Positions 51,709 to 61,345 of a stretch of DNA of 64,000 bases are shown in pieces. Where the stretch lies: positions 3,162,001 to 3,226,000 of the forward strand of contig NZ_JALJWH010000001.1 of the NCBI RefSeq assembly GCF_024168825.1. The letters are read 5' to 3'. Source of the stretch: Paenarthrobacter sp. A20 (GTDB lineage Bacteria > Actinomycetota > Actinomycetes > Actinomycetales > Micrococcaceae). The first letter of the stretch is position 1. Each line of letters opens with the position of its first letter. The position numbers were made by a program, and so were the translations under genes. The notes under the pieces are model-generated. The model was not told the DNA's origin. It did no database searches and worked only from the letters and a program-made list of their open reading frames with translations.

Positions 51709-51794
51709 TCCGCATCGGGACCTTTCCGCCTTCTTCTCTTTCCCCAAGCGAATCGCCACGGTCGCTCGCTGCTGCCAATGTTAGGAGAATCCCA

Positions 51795-52016
51795 ATGAAC
51801 AGCTACTACCCGCTCGCTCTTCTGCTCGCGCGACAGGAAGCGGCGCAAAGCGCTCTGGAAACGGCAAACAGCGCTCTTCCACACGCCCCTGTCGTCCCTG
51901 TCCACGAAGGATCGTCACATCCTTGGTTGGATGCCCTGCGCGGGCGCGTTGCAACGATTCTCCATCGCGTTGCGTGGGCACTTGAGCCAGAGGATCACAT
52001 CGGCATCGATCACTAG
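51795..52016 (+). CDS. Small hypothetical protein after APC permease 2
   Basis: 73 residues (MNSYYPLALLLARQEAAQSA...). RBS TAGGAGAATCCCA is well placed. The sequence is helical and amphipathic (LDALRGRVATILHRVAWALE near the end), with no obvious membrane segment, and the tail is acidic (EPEDHIGIDH). It may accompany the permease. No family is recognised. Confidence 0.55.
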   Translation: MNSYYPLALLLARQEAAQSALETANSALPHAPVVPVHEGSSHPWLDALRGRVATILHRVAWALEPEDHIGIDH

Positions 52017-52176
52017 CCAGGCTTTTCGCGCCAGTAGCGGGTGGACTGATTGCGCTTCCGCGCTCCGATCCATGAACTCAATCTCCCGGACGGTGCCAGG
52101 GCTTGGACACGGCACCGTGTAGAGGCCCAGCCCTAGCCCGATACCCCAACAGGGCATCATCGGTCGGCTGTTCCCT

Positions 52177-53208
52177 TCAGGGCATGTCGAGCCGGGTTTT
52201 GTAGGCGGTGTTTTGGTTGGTGTTCCAGCCTGCGATGATTCCTGCGCCTAGCACGTGGTCGGTGAGTCTGGCGAAGCGGTAGCCGGGGTCGGTGTCGAGG
52301 GCGAGTTGCATGTATTGGTGTGCTTTGGATCCTCGGCCTTCCCACCAGTTGATGTAGCCGATGGTGGTGAGGATGGGTGCTGCATGTTGTGGGCTGGTTC
52401 GTGTGTAGGCGTGGATGAGGAGTTGTTGTGCCCACTCGACGCGTGACCATTGGGGTGCTGTCTGGTTTTGGGCGAAGAGGGTATGTTGTGGTGGTTCGTT
52501 GATGCCGGGAATGTCGGCCATGAGCCTGTCGCGGATGTGGGGGAATTGGAAGTTCGCGATGAGCGTGGTGCAGTCATCGTCGGTGGGGAAGTCGTTGCTG
52601 TCGAGCATGCCCGTCCAGAGATGGCTCGCTTGTAGCGCCGCGTGATGGGGTGCCTGTGATCGGATGGTGTTCATGCACGTCTCGACGGCGGTGGCGTGGT
52701 CTGCTTCTTGGGTCGGCGTTGGGAGGGTGATGCGGTTGGTGGGTTCGATGGTGCTGCCGCGGTAGATGAATTCGGCGTTGACGCGGCTGTATTCGGTGGT
52801 GCTGAGGGGCAGGGTGATGTCTTGTCCGGGTTCGCTGTCGTAGGGGGAGTAGGTGTTGTCGTCGACGAAGATTCCGTCACGGATGGTGATGCCGTTTTCG
52901 GCGAGGACTCCGGTGAGTGCGGCGATGGTTGCTGCGTGTGGTTTGGGCTGGCCGGGTTCGCAGTAGTGTGAGGTGTAGAGGGCGAAGACGATGCTTGTCG
53001 CGCTGGTGTCGCTGGTGAGGTAGCTGCTGACGGTGCGGGCGTAGTGAAGTTCGGCTCCGGGGTAGCGGGGTAGGTCGATGCGGAGGGTGGCTCCGACTTT
53101 TCCCTTGTCCAAGGTGATGCAGACCAGACTCTCGTTGGGCCAGAACCCTAGGGTGTGCCCGATGAAGCTGAGCAGGTCTGCGGGGTCTTTGATGGTGAGC
53201 GCATTCAT
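52177..53208 (-). CDS. DUF4192 protein
   Basis: 343 residues from ATG 53208 (MNALTIKDPADLLSFIGHTL), preceded by AGGAACAGGACA. FIGHTLGFWPNESLVCITL is the hallmark of the actinobacterial DUF4192 family, whose role is unknown and which is frequent on plasmids and islands. The C-terminal region has tetratricopeptide-like helices (GYINWWEGRGSKAHQYMQLA, near 285). It is separated from the catabolic genes and is transcribed leftward, with no partner. No signal peptide. Confidence 0.85.
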   Translation of the reverse strand: MNALTIKDPADLLSFIGHTLGFWPNESLVCITLDKGKVGATLRIDLPRYPGAELHYARTVSSYLTSDTSATSIVFALYTSHYCEPGQPKPHAATIAALTGVLAENGITIRDGIFVDDNTYSPYDSEPGQDITLPLSTTEYSRVNAEFIYRGSTIEPTNRITLPTPTQEADHATAVETCMNTIRSQAPHHAALQASHLWTGMLDSNDFPTDDDCTTLIANFQFPHIRDRLMADIPGINEPPQHTLFAQNQTAPQWSRVEWAQQLLIHAYTRTSPQHAAPILTTIGYINWWEGRGSKAHQYMQLALDTDPGYRFARLTDHVLGAGIIAGWNTNQNTAYKTRLDMP

Positions 53209-53503
53209 TGTCCTGTTCCTTTGCCTATTTCTTGCTGGTTCCGTGGGCCATTGGTCACGTTGCCGGTCTCGTGCGGCTGGGAAGGGCGTCACCACTGTGG
53301 CGAGTGACGCCGTCGACGTCGGCGCCCTGGGCGCGCTGGTTCCGTGGAGGCCGGGTCCAGCAATGACCGGATATCAGAAATGACAAACAGCGGTGTTGCT
53401 TCTGCCTTTTCATGGACAAGTCGTTGAGTCGCAGCATGACTCAGCCATCGACTCTGCGGTACGCCGCCGTCGACTAATTTCCCGCGGATGACCTGACCGG
53501 GCT

Positions 53504-53755
53504 GTGCCCGTAGGGCAGCTGGAGTCTTGCGCGCTGCAGCCCGGATCGATGATGCCGAACAACTCAGCCATGGAGGGCAGGGCCGACATCAGCTTGGCCT
53601 GTGGCATCATCATCGGCAAAAAGGGATGCAGTCAGTCTGAGGCCTTCGAAATGCTCATGAACTCCTCAAATCTCCGGAACCTGAAGGTTCATGTGATCGC
53701 CGCGGAAGTTGTCGCGGGGACGGGGGAGACCCGCCTACCGCCCTTTGAACGATAG
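53504..53755 (+). pseudogene. ANTAR-domain fragment
   Basis: 83 codons. GRADISLACGIIIGKKGCSQ, then SEAFEMLMNSSNLRNLKVHV and IAAEVV follow the ANTAR RNA-binding pattern (three helices binding two-hexaloop RNA to prevent termination). The usual N-terminal GAF or response-regulator part is absent, and the upstream sequence has no open frame for it, so this is probably a truncated remnant. A short free-standing ANTAR protein is possible. Confidence 0.55.
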
Positions 53756-53885
53756 GTGACGCTGCTCAGTCCCACATCGTCTCGAGCGTCATGCGGGCTG
53801 GCCGACCGGCTCCCGACATACGCGCCGTTATCGGCTGCGCCTATCCCTTTTGTGGATAGGGAAGGGGACTCAGAATCAGCGCGCC

Positions 53886-54707
53886 TCAAAGGTCGAACGC
53901 AATGATGAATGGTTTGCCGTTGGCTTTGCGTGCCTCCGCGAGGACGTTCATGCGAAGTGCCTGTTCCTGCGAAGCAGCAGGGCTTTGGGGAGGGATTCCG
54001 GGGAGCAGGGTCCATAGTTCTCGGAAGAGGACCAAGGCCATCAGAATCACTCGCGTTTCCGATTCAATTTCGCTGTGGAGGGGGTCGATCCTCTCGGGAT
54101 AGATGCTATCCACGATTCGCGGGAGCAGCGCACCTGGGGACCCGTGGGTCTGTTCGGACCATGCCGAGTATAGGAGCTTGTAGTTCACGTGGTGAAGCCG
54201 GTTCGTCGATTCCCTGGCTAGCTCTGCGATGTTTCTGCCGCACCAGGTCTGCCTCCATTGAGGCGAACCGTCCCGTCGAGGCTTGGCACGAAATTCGTCG
54301 TAAGTTTCTCCTTCGAGGGCCTGCCTGATTTCGAGGACTTGTTTCAGCTGTGTTCGTTCCCCTCGTTCATGCTCGTACTCGAGGTTTGCGAGAGTTGCCA
54401 AGGCTTCCTGCAGGCTCCCGAATCTGATGAACTTGATCGCGGCGAGTTCCCTATCGTGATAGCTGTTGAGATGTTCCATGTTCAGGACGATTTCGTAAAG
54501 CTGACGGACAGGAGAAGTGGCTGTTTCCCAGTGGCCGGCTGACACGAGGACGCGGGCTGCATGGATGACGCTGATACAGCGTTCGAAGACGCCACGATCG
54601 AATCGCCCGAGTTCGGTGTCGGGGTTGGTCGAGAGCGCTACTTTTCTCGCGTCCTGGATGAGGTCGTCCAAGAGTTCCAAGAGCTTTGTGACAATCTCCG
54701 CTGACAT
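53886..54707 (-). CDS. DUF5677-like helical protein
   Basis: About 273 residues from ATG 54707 (GAAAGGACGCT upstream); a longer in-frame start at 54779 has no ribosome binding site. The N-terminal half reads FDRGVFERCISVIHAARVLV and ATSPVRQLYEIVLNMEHLNS, the mostly helical pattern of DUF5677-type proteins, which may be HEPN-related. Then AWSEQTHGSPGALL, near 180, has the Glu-x-x-His that recurs in that group. Function unknown. It is divergent from the toxin-antitoxin pair with 142 bases between them. Confidence 0.6.
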   Translation of the reverse strand: MSAEIVTKLLELLDDLIQDARKVALSTNPDTELGRFDRGVFERCISVIHAARVLVSAGHWETATSPVRQLYEIVLNMEHLNSYHDRELAAIKFIRFGSLQEALATLANLEYEHERGERTQLKQVLEIRQALEGETYDEFRAKPRRDGSPQWRQTWCGRNIAELARESTNRLHHVNYKLLYSAWSEQTHGSPGALLPRIVDSIYPERIDPLHSEIESETRVILMALVLFRELWTLLPGIPPQSPAASQEQALRMNVLAEARKANGKPFIIAFDL

Positions 54708-54824
54708 AGCGTCCTTTCGAATGCGTTGGCCATTGCAGTCTGGCACCAGCGTGACATGGCTGGTGCACTCGGAGCGCATTCGCGAGACGGTCGTGTGGAT
54801 TATCAGCCCCTAAGTCAATCCTTT

Positions 54825-54839
54825 GTACCGTTTTGGTAC
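54825..54839. promoter_or_regulatory. Small palindrome before the antitoxin
   Basis: GTACC-GTTTT-GGTAC ends 9 bases before the antitoxin start. RHH antitoxins commonly bind such repeats to repress their own operon. Confidence 0.5.
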
Positions 54840-54848
54840 CATGTGGAT

Positions 54849-55055
54849 ATGGCAATGAATCTTCGCGTCCCGGAAGACCTCGATCGCAGGCTTGAGAAGC
54901 TCGCGGCCGAGGAACATACCTCCAAGTCGGCGTTGCTGCTTCAGGGTGCCGAACTGATCCTGCAGCGCCACGCGCGCCGGAGTGAGATCAGCGAGGGCTT
55001 GGAGTTCGTCATGAGCCATGACGCCGAGCTGTTGACGCGGCTTGAGGACGCGTGA
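54849..55055 (+). CDS. Ribbon-helix-helix antitoxin
   Basis: 68 residues. NLRVPEDLDRRLEKLAAEEH is the RHH beta-strand plus first helix, and TSKSALLLQGAELILQRHAR the second helix. The C-terminal ~25 residues (SEGLEFVMSHDAELLTRLED) should wrap the toxin. ATG 54849 fits. Its stop overlaps the toxin start by 4 bases (GTGA), which is typical of a toxin-antitoxin pair. The palindrome directly upstream is the likely operator. Confidence 0.85.
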   Translation: MAMNLRVPEDLDRRLEKLAAEEHTSKSALLLQGAELILQRHARRSEISEGLEFVMSHDAELLTRLEDA

Positions 55056-55420
55056 CCGCGTACCTAGACATTGAGGATGCGCTGCAAGTAATCGACCGGT
55101 ACGGGTTCCACATCCGTGATGTTGGCTTGCTCGCCTCGGCCCTGGCCCGGCCCGCGACAACAGTCATGGGCTCTGAGGCGTATCCTGAATTGGCGATGAA
55201 GGCGGCCGCGTTGCTTGAGTCTGTGGCCCGTTTCCATCCGCTCATTGACGGCAACAAGCGCACCGCCTGGACGCTCATGGTCCTGCTGTTGTGGATCAAC
55301 GGCTACCGCCATGACTTCACGACTGACGAGGGCTTCGACCTGGTGGTCCGAGTTGCTGCAGGCAACATCGAACTCCGGGATTCCGCCGCCGTGATCTCGA
55401 AGCATTTGGTGGAACGGTAA
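55052..55420 (+). CDS. doc: Doc-type Fic-domain toxin
   Basis: 122 residues. The catalytic motif is FHPLIDGNKRTAW (near residue 70), a variant of the Fic/Doc HxFx(D/N)xNKR with Leu in the usual Phe position. Small Doc proteins of this length phosphorylate elongation factor Tu and stop translation until the antitoxin binds. A variant motif may still be active because the His, Asp, Asn, Lys and Arg are kept. It starts as GTG within the antitoxin stop. The pair sits immediately left of tRNA-like repeat B, near an island boundary, which fits an addiction role. Confidence 0.88.
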   Translation: MTAYLDIEDALQVIDRYGFHIRDVGLLASALARPATTVMGSEAYPELAMKAAALLESVARFHPLIDGNKRTAWTLMVLLLWINGYRHDFTTDEGFDLVVRVAAGNIELRDSAAVISKHLVER

Positions 55421-55550
55421 TCCTGCCTCACCTTTCAGAAGAGGCCTGAGCACACTTGGCGCCCGTCAGACTCGGCCAGACTGGTATCGGAATGGGCCGT
55501 AGTCGGGATGTCTTCGGGTGTGCCCAGTGTTCGCAAGGCTTGGAACGCAC

Positions 55551-55571
55551 TTCGAGTCCCACCTCGGGCAC
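55551..55571 (+). repeat. tRNA-3'-end-like direct repeat, copy B
   Basis: The same 21-bp core as at 10111 and 61678. The left flank (GCAAGGCTTGGAACGCAC) is a diverged form of the flank at the other two copies. A terminator hairpin follows, as after a real tRNA gene. Confidence 0.75.
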
Positions 55572-55577
55572 AGCAAA

Positions 55578-55599
55578 CCCCTCGTCAGAGGGGGCTTTT
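55578..55599 (+). terminator. Terminator after tRNA-like copy B
   Basis: CCCCTC-GTCA-GAGGGG (55578-55593), then GCTTTT. The same hairpin follows copy C. Confidence 0.75.
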
Positions 55600-55713
55600 G
55601 CCTTAACGAGGCCCCAATAGCCCTCCGCGGGTATCTCATGATTGTCGGTACTCGCCGGTACTCTGATGCCCACCAGTCTATTCAAACGTAGCGACGTCAA
55701 CAGGGGGTATTCA

Positions 55714-58700
55714 GTGAGTCATCGATTGCCGCATCTTGCCAGCCAGATCCAAATTGAACAGTGGGGCGAGACGCAACAGGCGCAGTCGCGACTTCCGAAT
55801 CTTGTTCGAAATCTTGTCGCGGACTTGGTTCCCGATGTTCAGGAATTGGTCATGCCCGGTGATGAGCACGTTAATCTGTCTGGCTATGACGGAGTCGTCC
55901 ATTCGCCCGTTCAGACTCCCTTTGTTCCAGAGGGGAAGAGCGTCTGGGAGTTCGGCGTCGGCGGCAACCCCAAAGGTAAAGCTGACGCCGACTATGAGAC
56001 GCGAACGAAGGAGCCTTATGGCGTCAACCCATCCGATACGACGTTCGTCTTTGTGACTCCTCACTGCTGGGCCAACGGGCGTAAATGGGCCCAAGAAAAG
56101 ACAGCGCTCAATGACTGGAAGAGCGTACAGGTGAGGACAGCTTCTGACCTGTATGCCGCTTTGGAACGGTCGCCGCGGACTCATGTCCGCTTTTCGGAGG
56201 AGATCGGAGTTCCTGCTAATGGAGTTCAGAGCCTTATCAAGTGGTGGGAGAACTTCACGAGTGGCACACGGGGGCTCCTCACTCCTGAACTGCTCACGGC
56301 GGGTAGAACCGAGGAAGCGGCCCGGCTGCTTACGGCGATAACTGAGGAGCCCGCACGGCATCTGTGGATTGCCGCACCCGATCCAGACGACGTGTTGAGC
56401 TTTGTGGCCGCTGTTGTGCACAAGGCAGACCCAGTGATCAGGCAAGACATTCTGGATCGGACGCTGGTCGTTTTCGATCCAGGAGCTCTTGCTTACCTGG
56501 GCGAGACGGAAGGGCTACTGCTTCTTGTCCCGTTTGAGGAGTCACTCGTGCGACGGGCCGACCTCGTAAACGGTCATTACATCATCTTGCATAGCTCGTC
56601 CGGAACGACGGGGGACTTCGAGCTGCGGGGAACCCCTATCGGAGAGGCCGAGAAGATCCTCAAGAGCCTTGGCGTAGAAGATGACCGGGTGAGCGTCCTG
56701 GCCCGGGCGATCAACAAGAGCGTCCCACTCTATAAGCGGCGGCTAACGGGTGTGTCGAGCGCGGCAACCGTCGTAGTCAGGGCCTTCGCGGACGATTCCA
56801 TCGCACGCAGATCGTGGATGCTGGGGTCGTGGAACCTCAGGTCGCCCGGTGATGTCGCGGCCGTCGAGCGCGTCGCCGGCAGTGTTGAGGCCTTTCAGAA
56901 GGCGACGAACGCGTTGCTTGACGGAGCTGCGCCGATATTCACCCGAGTTGGTTCAGCGTGGAAGATATTTGACCGCCAAGACTCCATAGGTCAGGTCGTC
57001 GCTAAGGTCACGGCGGATGATCTGACGTCGGTCGAAGCCGTCGTGCAGGAGATTCTCGGCGCCGTTGACCCGAAGCTCGAATTGCCAAGAGACGAGCGAT
57101 GGAAGGCTGCTATCCACGGAAAGGTCAGGAACCACTCCTCGGATCTTCGGAAGGGCCTGGCCGCAACGCTCGCTCAATTTGGTTCGTTGGAGGGCGACGC
57201 CAACCGTGTAGTAGGTGGACAGAGTCTGAGCGGCTGGGCGCAGCTGATGGTCAGGGCTCTCCTCCAACGAGCCAACGAAGACAAGACCGGCAAGGTGTGG
57301 GAGTCGCTTCTTGACGTGCTCTCACTTCTGGCCGAGGCTGCGCCCGACTTCCTTCTTGAAGCGGTTGAAGCGGCGCTGGAGCCTGGCGGCGCGCTCAGTG
57401 TTGGCATGTTCCCTGACTCTGAACGCACGTTCCTGTCTCCAACTAGCCCACATGTCTACCTACAGTGGGCCCTTGAAGTTCTAGCGTGGTCTCCGGTGTA
57501 CTTTAGTGAGGCCTCGCAGCTCATCATGCTCTTGGCGGCCAAGGCGCCGAATGACTCGATATCAAACCACCCGACGGGGGTACTCGCAGGGCTCTTCCTT
57601 CCGTGGCGGCCGCAGACTTCCGCGTCTCTGAAGTCGCGGAATACGGTCCTGTCCAAGTTCGTCAAGAGCAATCCGGCCGAGGCTTGGAAGCTCTTACTTG
57701 CCCTCTTCCCTGGCCGGCATGGGTTCGTAACAGTATCCGGTGGCCCGGAGTTCCATGATTGGAAGGAACGGGCCACCGAGTCGAACGTATCGATGCCCGA
57801 CTACGTGGACTCGGTCAGCCGAATTGTCGACCTAGGTATTCAGCTCGCGCGGCAGGAGCCAAGTCGGCTCGTCGACCTCGTCTCGAAGATCGATGACTTG
57901 AGCAGTGAGCCGCGCGATCGGCTACTGAGACTATTCGCGGAGTTCGGCCGAGACGGAACATTGGACGAAACGGACTCAGAGGCCGTCTGGAAGGAGCTGA
58001 CCTCGTTTATGCGGCGGCATCGCGAGTACAGCGACTCCCAGTGGGCCCTCGACGAGGCAACCCTAGGGTCCCTCGACCAGGTTGCTGAGCTTTTCAAACC
58101 TGCAAGGCGAGAGGAGCAGGTCTCATGGCTCTTTGATTACCACCCGGAATTGGGTGACATCTCACGTAGAGACAACTATGAAGAGTACGACCGGGAACTT
58201 CAACGTCGGCAGACCGCCGCTGCCGAGGAAGTGTTCGCACAGAGTGGCCTCCATGGGTTGCTTGACTTGGCCGCCACGGTAAGGAGGCCGTGGTCCGTCG
58301 GCCATGCAATCACTCAATCTTCAAACGTAGATCTCGACGGCGACACCCTAGCCCCTCTCATCGTCGACGAACGTGCAGGGGTCACGGAGTTTGCGCACGC
58401 CGCGATCGCGCAACTTGCCAAGGAGGGCGACGAAGCAATCGTGGCATTGGCCAAGCGCCATACTGAACCGCCGCTTCTCGCGGCTCGGATCTTGCGAATC
58501 GTTGACGATCTCCCGAGCGCGTGGGAAGCCTTGGAGCAGTTGGGTGAGCAGGTCAGCCAACACTACTGGGAGGAATTCCAGACCCATGGACGCGGTCAAT
58601 TTCAGCTTGTGAACGAGACTGCTCGCCGTCTCGGAAATCATAAGCGATATGCGGCTGCTCTGGATTTGATGGCGATGTATTCCCATGGCGGCAAGGTCAA

Positions 58701-59499
58701 GCTGGATCCTGAGCTAATCCTGGATCTGATTGATGCCTTTTCGTCCGAGGATCCTGAGACCGGAGTTCTTTCGCAGTACGATATCGGTGCCTTACTCGAT
58801 TATGTCGAACGAGACGACGCGATCGACGTGCGGCGGCTTGGGCTTTTGCAGTGGAACCTGCTCCCTGCTTTAGACGAGTCTGCGAGCATCCGAGCGCTTG
58901 AGTCTTTGTTGGCTGGTTCAGCTGACTTCTTTGTCCAGATGATCAGCTTCCTCTATCGCAGGGGCGATGAGGAGGAGGAACCCAAGGTCCCTGAAAATGT
59001 GTCCTCGAACGCGTGGCATCTCCTGGACCGCTGGACGATGATCCCGGGATCTAATCCCAACGACGGAATCGTTGACGAGACCGCGCTGTTTCAATGGGTC
59101 GAGGACGTTCGCCGGCTTCTCGAGGAATCAGGTCGTCTCGACGTTGGAGAGGCCCATATCGGTATAGTTCTCGCCCGGGCCAAGATTGATGCCCAAGACT
59201 CGATCTGGCCATGCGTCCCAGTGCGAAATTTCCTCGAGGGCCAGAGTAGCGAAGTGATCAACCGGAATTTCAAGGTCGGTATCTTCAATAAGCGAGGTGC
59301 TACATCGCGTAGCTTGACGGAGGGAGGCGAACAAGAGCGAGTACTTGCGAAGGAATACCGCAACTACGCCGCCGAGCTTGTCGATGAGTGGCCCAAGACC
59401 GCACGGCTCCTGCGTGAGATTGCCAAGGGGTACGAAGACGATGCGCGCGGGCATGATGAAGAATCTCAAAGAATTCAGGAAGGGTTCGGGCTGAGGTAG
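55714..59499 (+). CDS. 1261-residue protein with PD-(D/E)XK-like N-terminus
   Basis: From GTG 55714 (VSHRLPHLASQIQIEQWGET) with CAGGGGG upstream. The first ~150 residues show Asp in LSGYDGVVHS, Glu in SVWEFGVGGN and Lys in NPKGKADADYETR, in the order and spacing of a PD-(D/E)XK nuclease. Next (about 190-370) is an alpha/beta region, LTPELLTAGRTEEAARLLTA to RTLVVFDPGALAYLGE, that may be a degenerate NTPase-type domain with no Walker A. The last ~700 residues are helical repeats. I cannot name the family. The layout of nuclease plus large sensor-like repeats, and the island position between repeats B and C, suggest an anti-phage or anti-plasmid effector. Role is inference. Confidence 0.7.
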   Translation: MSHRLPHLASQIQIEQWGETQQAQSRLPNLVRNLVADLVPDVQELVMPGDEHVNLSGYDGVVHSPVQTPFVPEGKSVWEFGVGGNPKGKADADYETRTKEPYGVNPSDTTFVFVTPHCWANGRKWAQEKTALNDWKSVQVRTASDLYAALERSPRTHVRFSEEIGVPANGVQSLIKWWENFTSGTRGLLTPELLTAGRTEEAARLLTAITEEPARHLWIAAPDPDDVLSFVAAVVHKADPVIRQDILDRTLVVFDPGALAYLGETEGLLLLVPFEESLVRRADLVNGHYIILHSSSGTTGDFELRGTPIGEAEKILKSLGVEDDRVSVLARAINKSVPLYKRRLTGVSSAATVVVRAFADDSIARRSWMLGSWNLRSPGDVAAVERVAGSVEAFQKATNALLDGAAPIFTRVGSAWKIFDRQDSIGQVVAKVTADDLTSVEAVVQEILGAVDPKLELPRDERWKAAIHGKVRNHSSDLRKGLAATLAQFGSLEGDANRVVGGQSLSGWAQLMVRALLQRANEDKTGKVWESLLDVLSLLAEAAPDFLLEAVEAALEPGGALSVGMFPDSERTFLSPTSPHVYLQWALEVLAWSPVYFSEASQLIMLLAAKAPNDSISNHPTGVLAGLFLPWRPQTSASLKSRNTVLSKFVKSNPAEAWKLLLALFPGRHGFVTVSGGPEFHDWKERATESNVSMPDYVDSVSRIVDLGIQLARQEPSRLVDLVSKIDDLSSEPRDRLLRLFAEFGRDGTLDETDSEAVWKELTSFMRRHREYSDSQWALDEATLGSLDQVAELFKPARREEQVSWLFDYHPELGDISRRDNYEEYDRELQRRQTAAAEEVFAQSGLHGLLDLAATVRRPWSVGHAITQSSNVDLDGDTLAPLIVDERAGVTEFAHAAIAQLAKEGDEAIVALAKRHTEPPLLAARILRIVDDLPSAWEALEQLGEQVSQHYWEEFQTHGRGQFQLVNETARRLGNHKRYAAALDLMAMYSHGGKVKLDPELILDLIDAFSSEDPETGVLSQYDIGALLDYVERDDAIDVRRLGLLQWNLLPALDESASIRALESLLAGSADFFVQMISFLYRRGDEEEEPKVPENVSSNAWHLLDRWTMIPGSNPNDGIVDETALFQWVEDVRRLLEESGRLDVGEAHIGIVLARAKIDAQDSIWPCVPVRNFLEGQSSEVINRNFKVGIFNKRGATSRSLTEGGEQERVLAKEYRNYAAELVDEWPKTARLLREIAKGYEDDARGHDEESQRIQEGFGLR

Positions 59500-60082
59500 G
59501 TGATTTTGGGCTTAATGAACACCGCGCCGTCGCTCATGGTAAGTCAAGGAACAGCCTCGTTTAACCTCTGGTTTCGACTGCTGTAGGCGCGAATTCTTGC
59601 GACCTCTTTTGCGAATTCTTCGCATCAGGGTCGGTTTGGCCCACGGTGAAGGCTCCTTTGACTTGCGAGAACGCTGGGTTGGAGGGCCTTGTCTTGTCCG
59701 TATCCGTTCAAACCGTGCGGAACGCCCTGGCGAAAGGGCGGCCTTATTGGCGTGAGTCGTAGATTCAGGCAACGGGTACTGCGGGGTCCATCCCTGCGGT
59801 TGGTATCCGGCTCGATCTTGGAAGTGCGGGTACGGGTTGCTGCGGGCGGCTCTGAACCGCAGAATCTTTCGGTGGGGACCTTCCCGGCATCCCGTGTCGT
59901 GTTAGTCCCGTCAGAATTGGCAAGAGGGGTGTGGACAGTGATGCTCCTATTGTTGTCAATGGTCGCTGGACTAGGCGCCGTGTAGGTTACCGTGGCCTCC
60001 ACTCCGGCCTCAAGGGTCGCTGCCGCGATCGCTGCGCGACGGCCGGGGGCCGCCCTTGACCCCGGGGCTTCGGTGTCCACGG
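59500..60082. other. Region without a clear gene
   Basis: Open frames exist on both strands (about 98 and 151 codons) but none has a recognisable domain, and the two overlap in opposite directions. The left half copy of the GTGTGGACA palindrome lies at 59929-59943, 140 bases from the end of the IS110 gene. This may be the non-coding end of the IS110 element plus older flanking DNA. Confidence 0.5.
59929..59943 (+). repeat. Left half of a split GTGTGGACA palindrome
   Basis: GTGTGGACAGTGATG. An inverted copy with one mismatch (GTGTGGACAGTAATG on the minus strand) is at 61570-61584, so the two face each other across the IS110 gene. Confidence 0.7.
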
Positions 60083-61345
60083 TCAGGTTGGAAGCGCCCG
60101 GTTCACCGGTGGATAGGGTGTCTGCGCGTGTGCGGTGGATTGGTTGTTGAGCCAGGTCTCGTAGCGGTGGTGGACGTCGCTGTCGTGGGAAAGTCCTCGT
60201 TCCAGACGGGACAGTGTGGTGGGCCAGACGCTCAGGGCATCGGCTGCTTCTTGAAGGGTCAATCCTTTGGTTGCGCGTGCTTTCCGGAGGGTGGCGGCGT
60301 CGGGAGCGGGACGCGGGTGTTGGAGCTGGTTATAGATTTCGCGGGCGACGTAGCGTTTGAGGCAGCGCATGATTTCTTTGGTTCCTTTGCCTTCCTGGCG
60401 TCGCCTGGCCACGTAGGCCCGGGTTTGGTTGTCATAGCGCATTCGGACGAGCACTACGCGGTGGATGGCTTTGTTGGCCTGTCGGTCACCGGCGCGGCTT
60501 AGTCGGTGCCGGGTCGTTTTGCCTGAGGAGGCGGGGATCGGGGCGACGCCGACGAGGGCGGCGAACTTCGCCTCGGTGGTGACGCGTTCGGGGTTGTCTC
60601 CTACGGTGACGAGGAGCTGGCTGGCGACGTCGGTGCCGACGCCCTGAATGTGGCGCAGCATTGGTGCGTGGAGGGTAAGGACGGTGTCGAGTTCGGCGTC
60701 GATCAGTGCGAGCTCCTGGTGCAGGTGCCGGTAGCGGACGGCGAGCCGCTTCAGCACGGTCGCGGTGCTGGTCAGGGGCTCGGATGGGGCGCCGGAGGGT
60801 CGCGTCTTTTCTAACGCGGCCATCAACGCCGGGCTCGTCATGGACCGGTATCTGGCGCGGATGGTCTCCGGTGCGGTTGTCAGGATCGTTTTCACCTGGG
60901 CCATCACCGCAACCCGGGCCCGCATTGCGGTTGCACGCTCGGCCCGCAGCACCCGCAGGGATTCCACTGCACCGTCCCGGGATTTCGGGGTGACGCCCGC
61001 CCTGCCGGAGAGCACCGATTCGGCGGCTTGATAGGCATCGAGCGGATCGGATTTTCCCCGCAGCCGGCGTGCCTGCCGGTTCGGGCGCATCACTTCCACC
61101 ACGCGGATGCCCTTTCGGGTGAGCACGCGTGAGAGTTCGGCGCCGTAGCTGCCGGTTCCTCCCACACCGGCGGCGAGAACGGAACCGAAGCCGGTGATGA
61201 AGTCGGTGATCCCCTGATAGCCGGCTCCCGCTGCCGGGAATTCCTTGTCCGCCAGATGTTGGCCGGTGTCGGTGATGACTCCGACGTGGTGGGTATCGGC
61301 GTGGGTGTCGATCCCGGCGATGACTTTCAGATATTCCTTTGTCAT
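60083..61345 (-). mobile_element. IS110-family transposase with a C-terminal helix-turn-helix
   Basis: About 420 residues from ATG 61345 (MTKEYLKVIAGIDTHADTHH). The RuvC-like DEDD domain is at the N-terminus (AGIDTHADTH, and RGKSDPLDAYQAAESV near 100). The C-terminal part has PIPASSGKTTRHRLSRAGDR, the serine-containing motif of IS110 proteins (near 285). The last ~60 residues add a helix-turn-helix, LRKARATKGLTLQEAADALS, WPTTLSRLERGL, which most IS110 proteins lack. IS110 elements lack ordinary inverted repeats and use a bridge RNA from a non-coding end, so the 61346-61570 region is the place to look for it. The frame is intact, so it may be active. Confidence 0.9.

Noticed and set aside
59625..60080. 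151-codon minus-strand gene
   Set aside because: No domain and it overlaps a 98-codon frame on the other strand; left as unassigned DNA.
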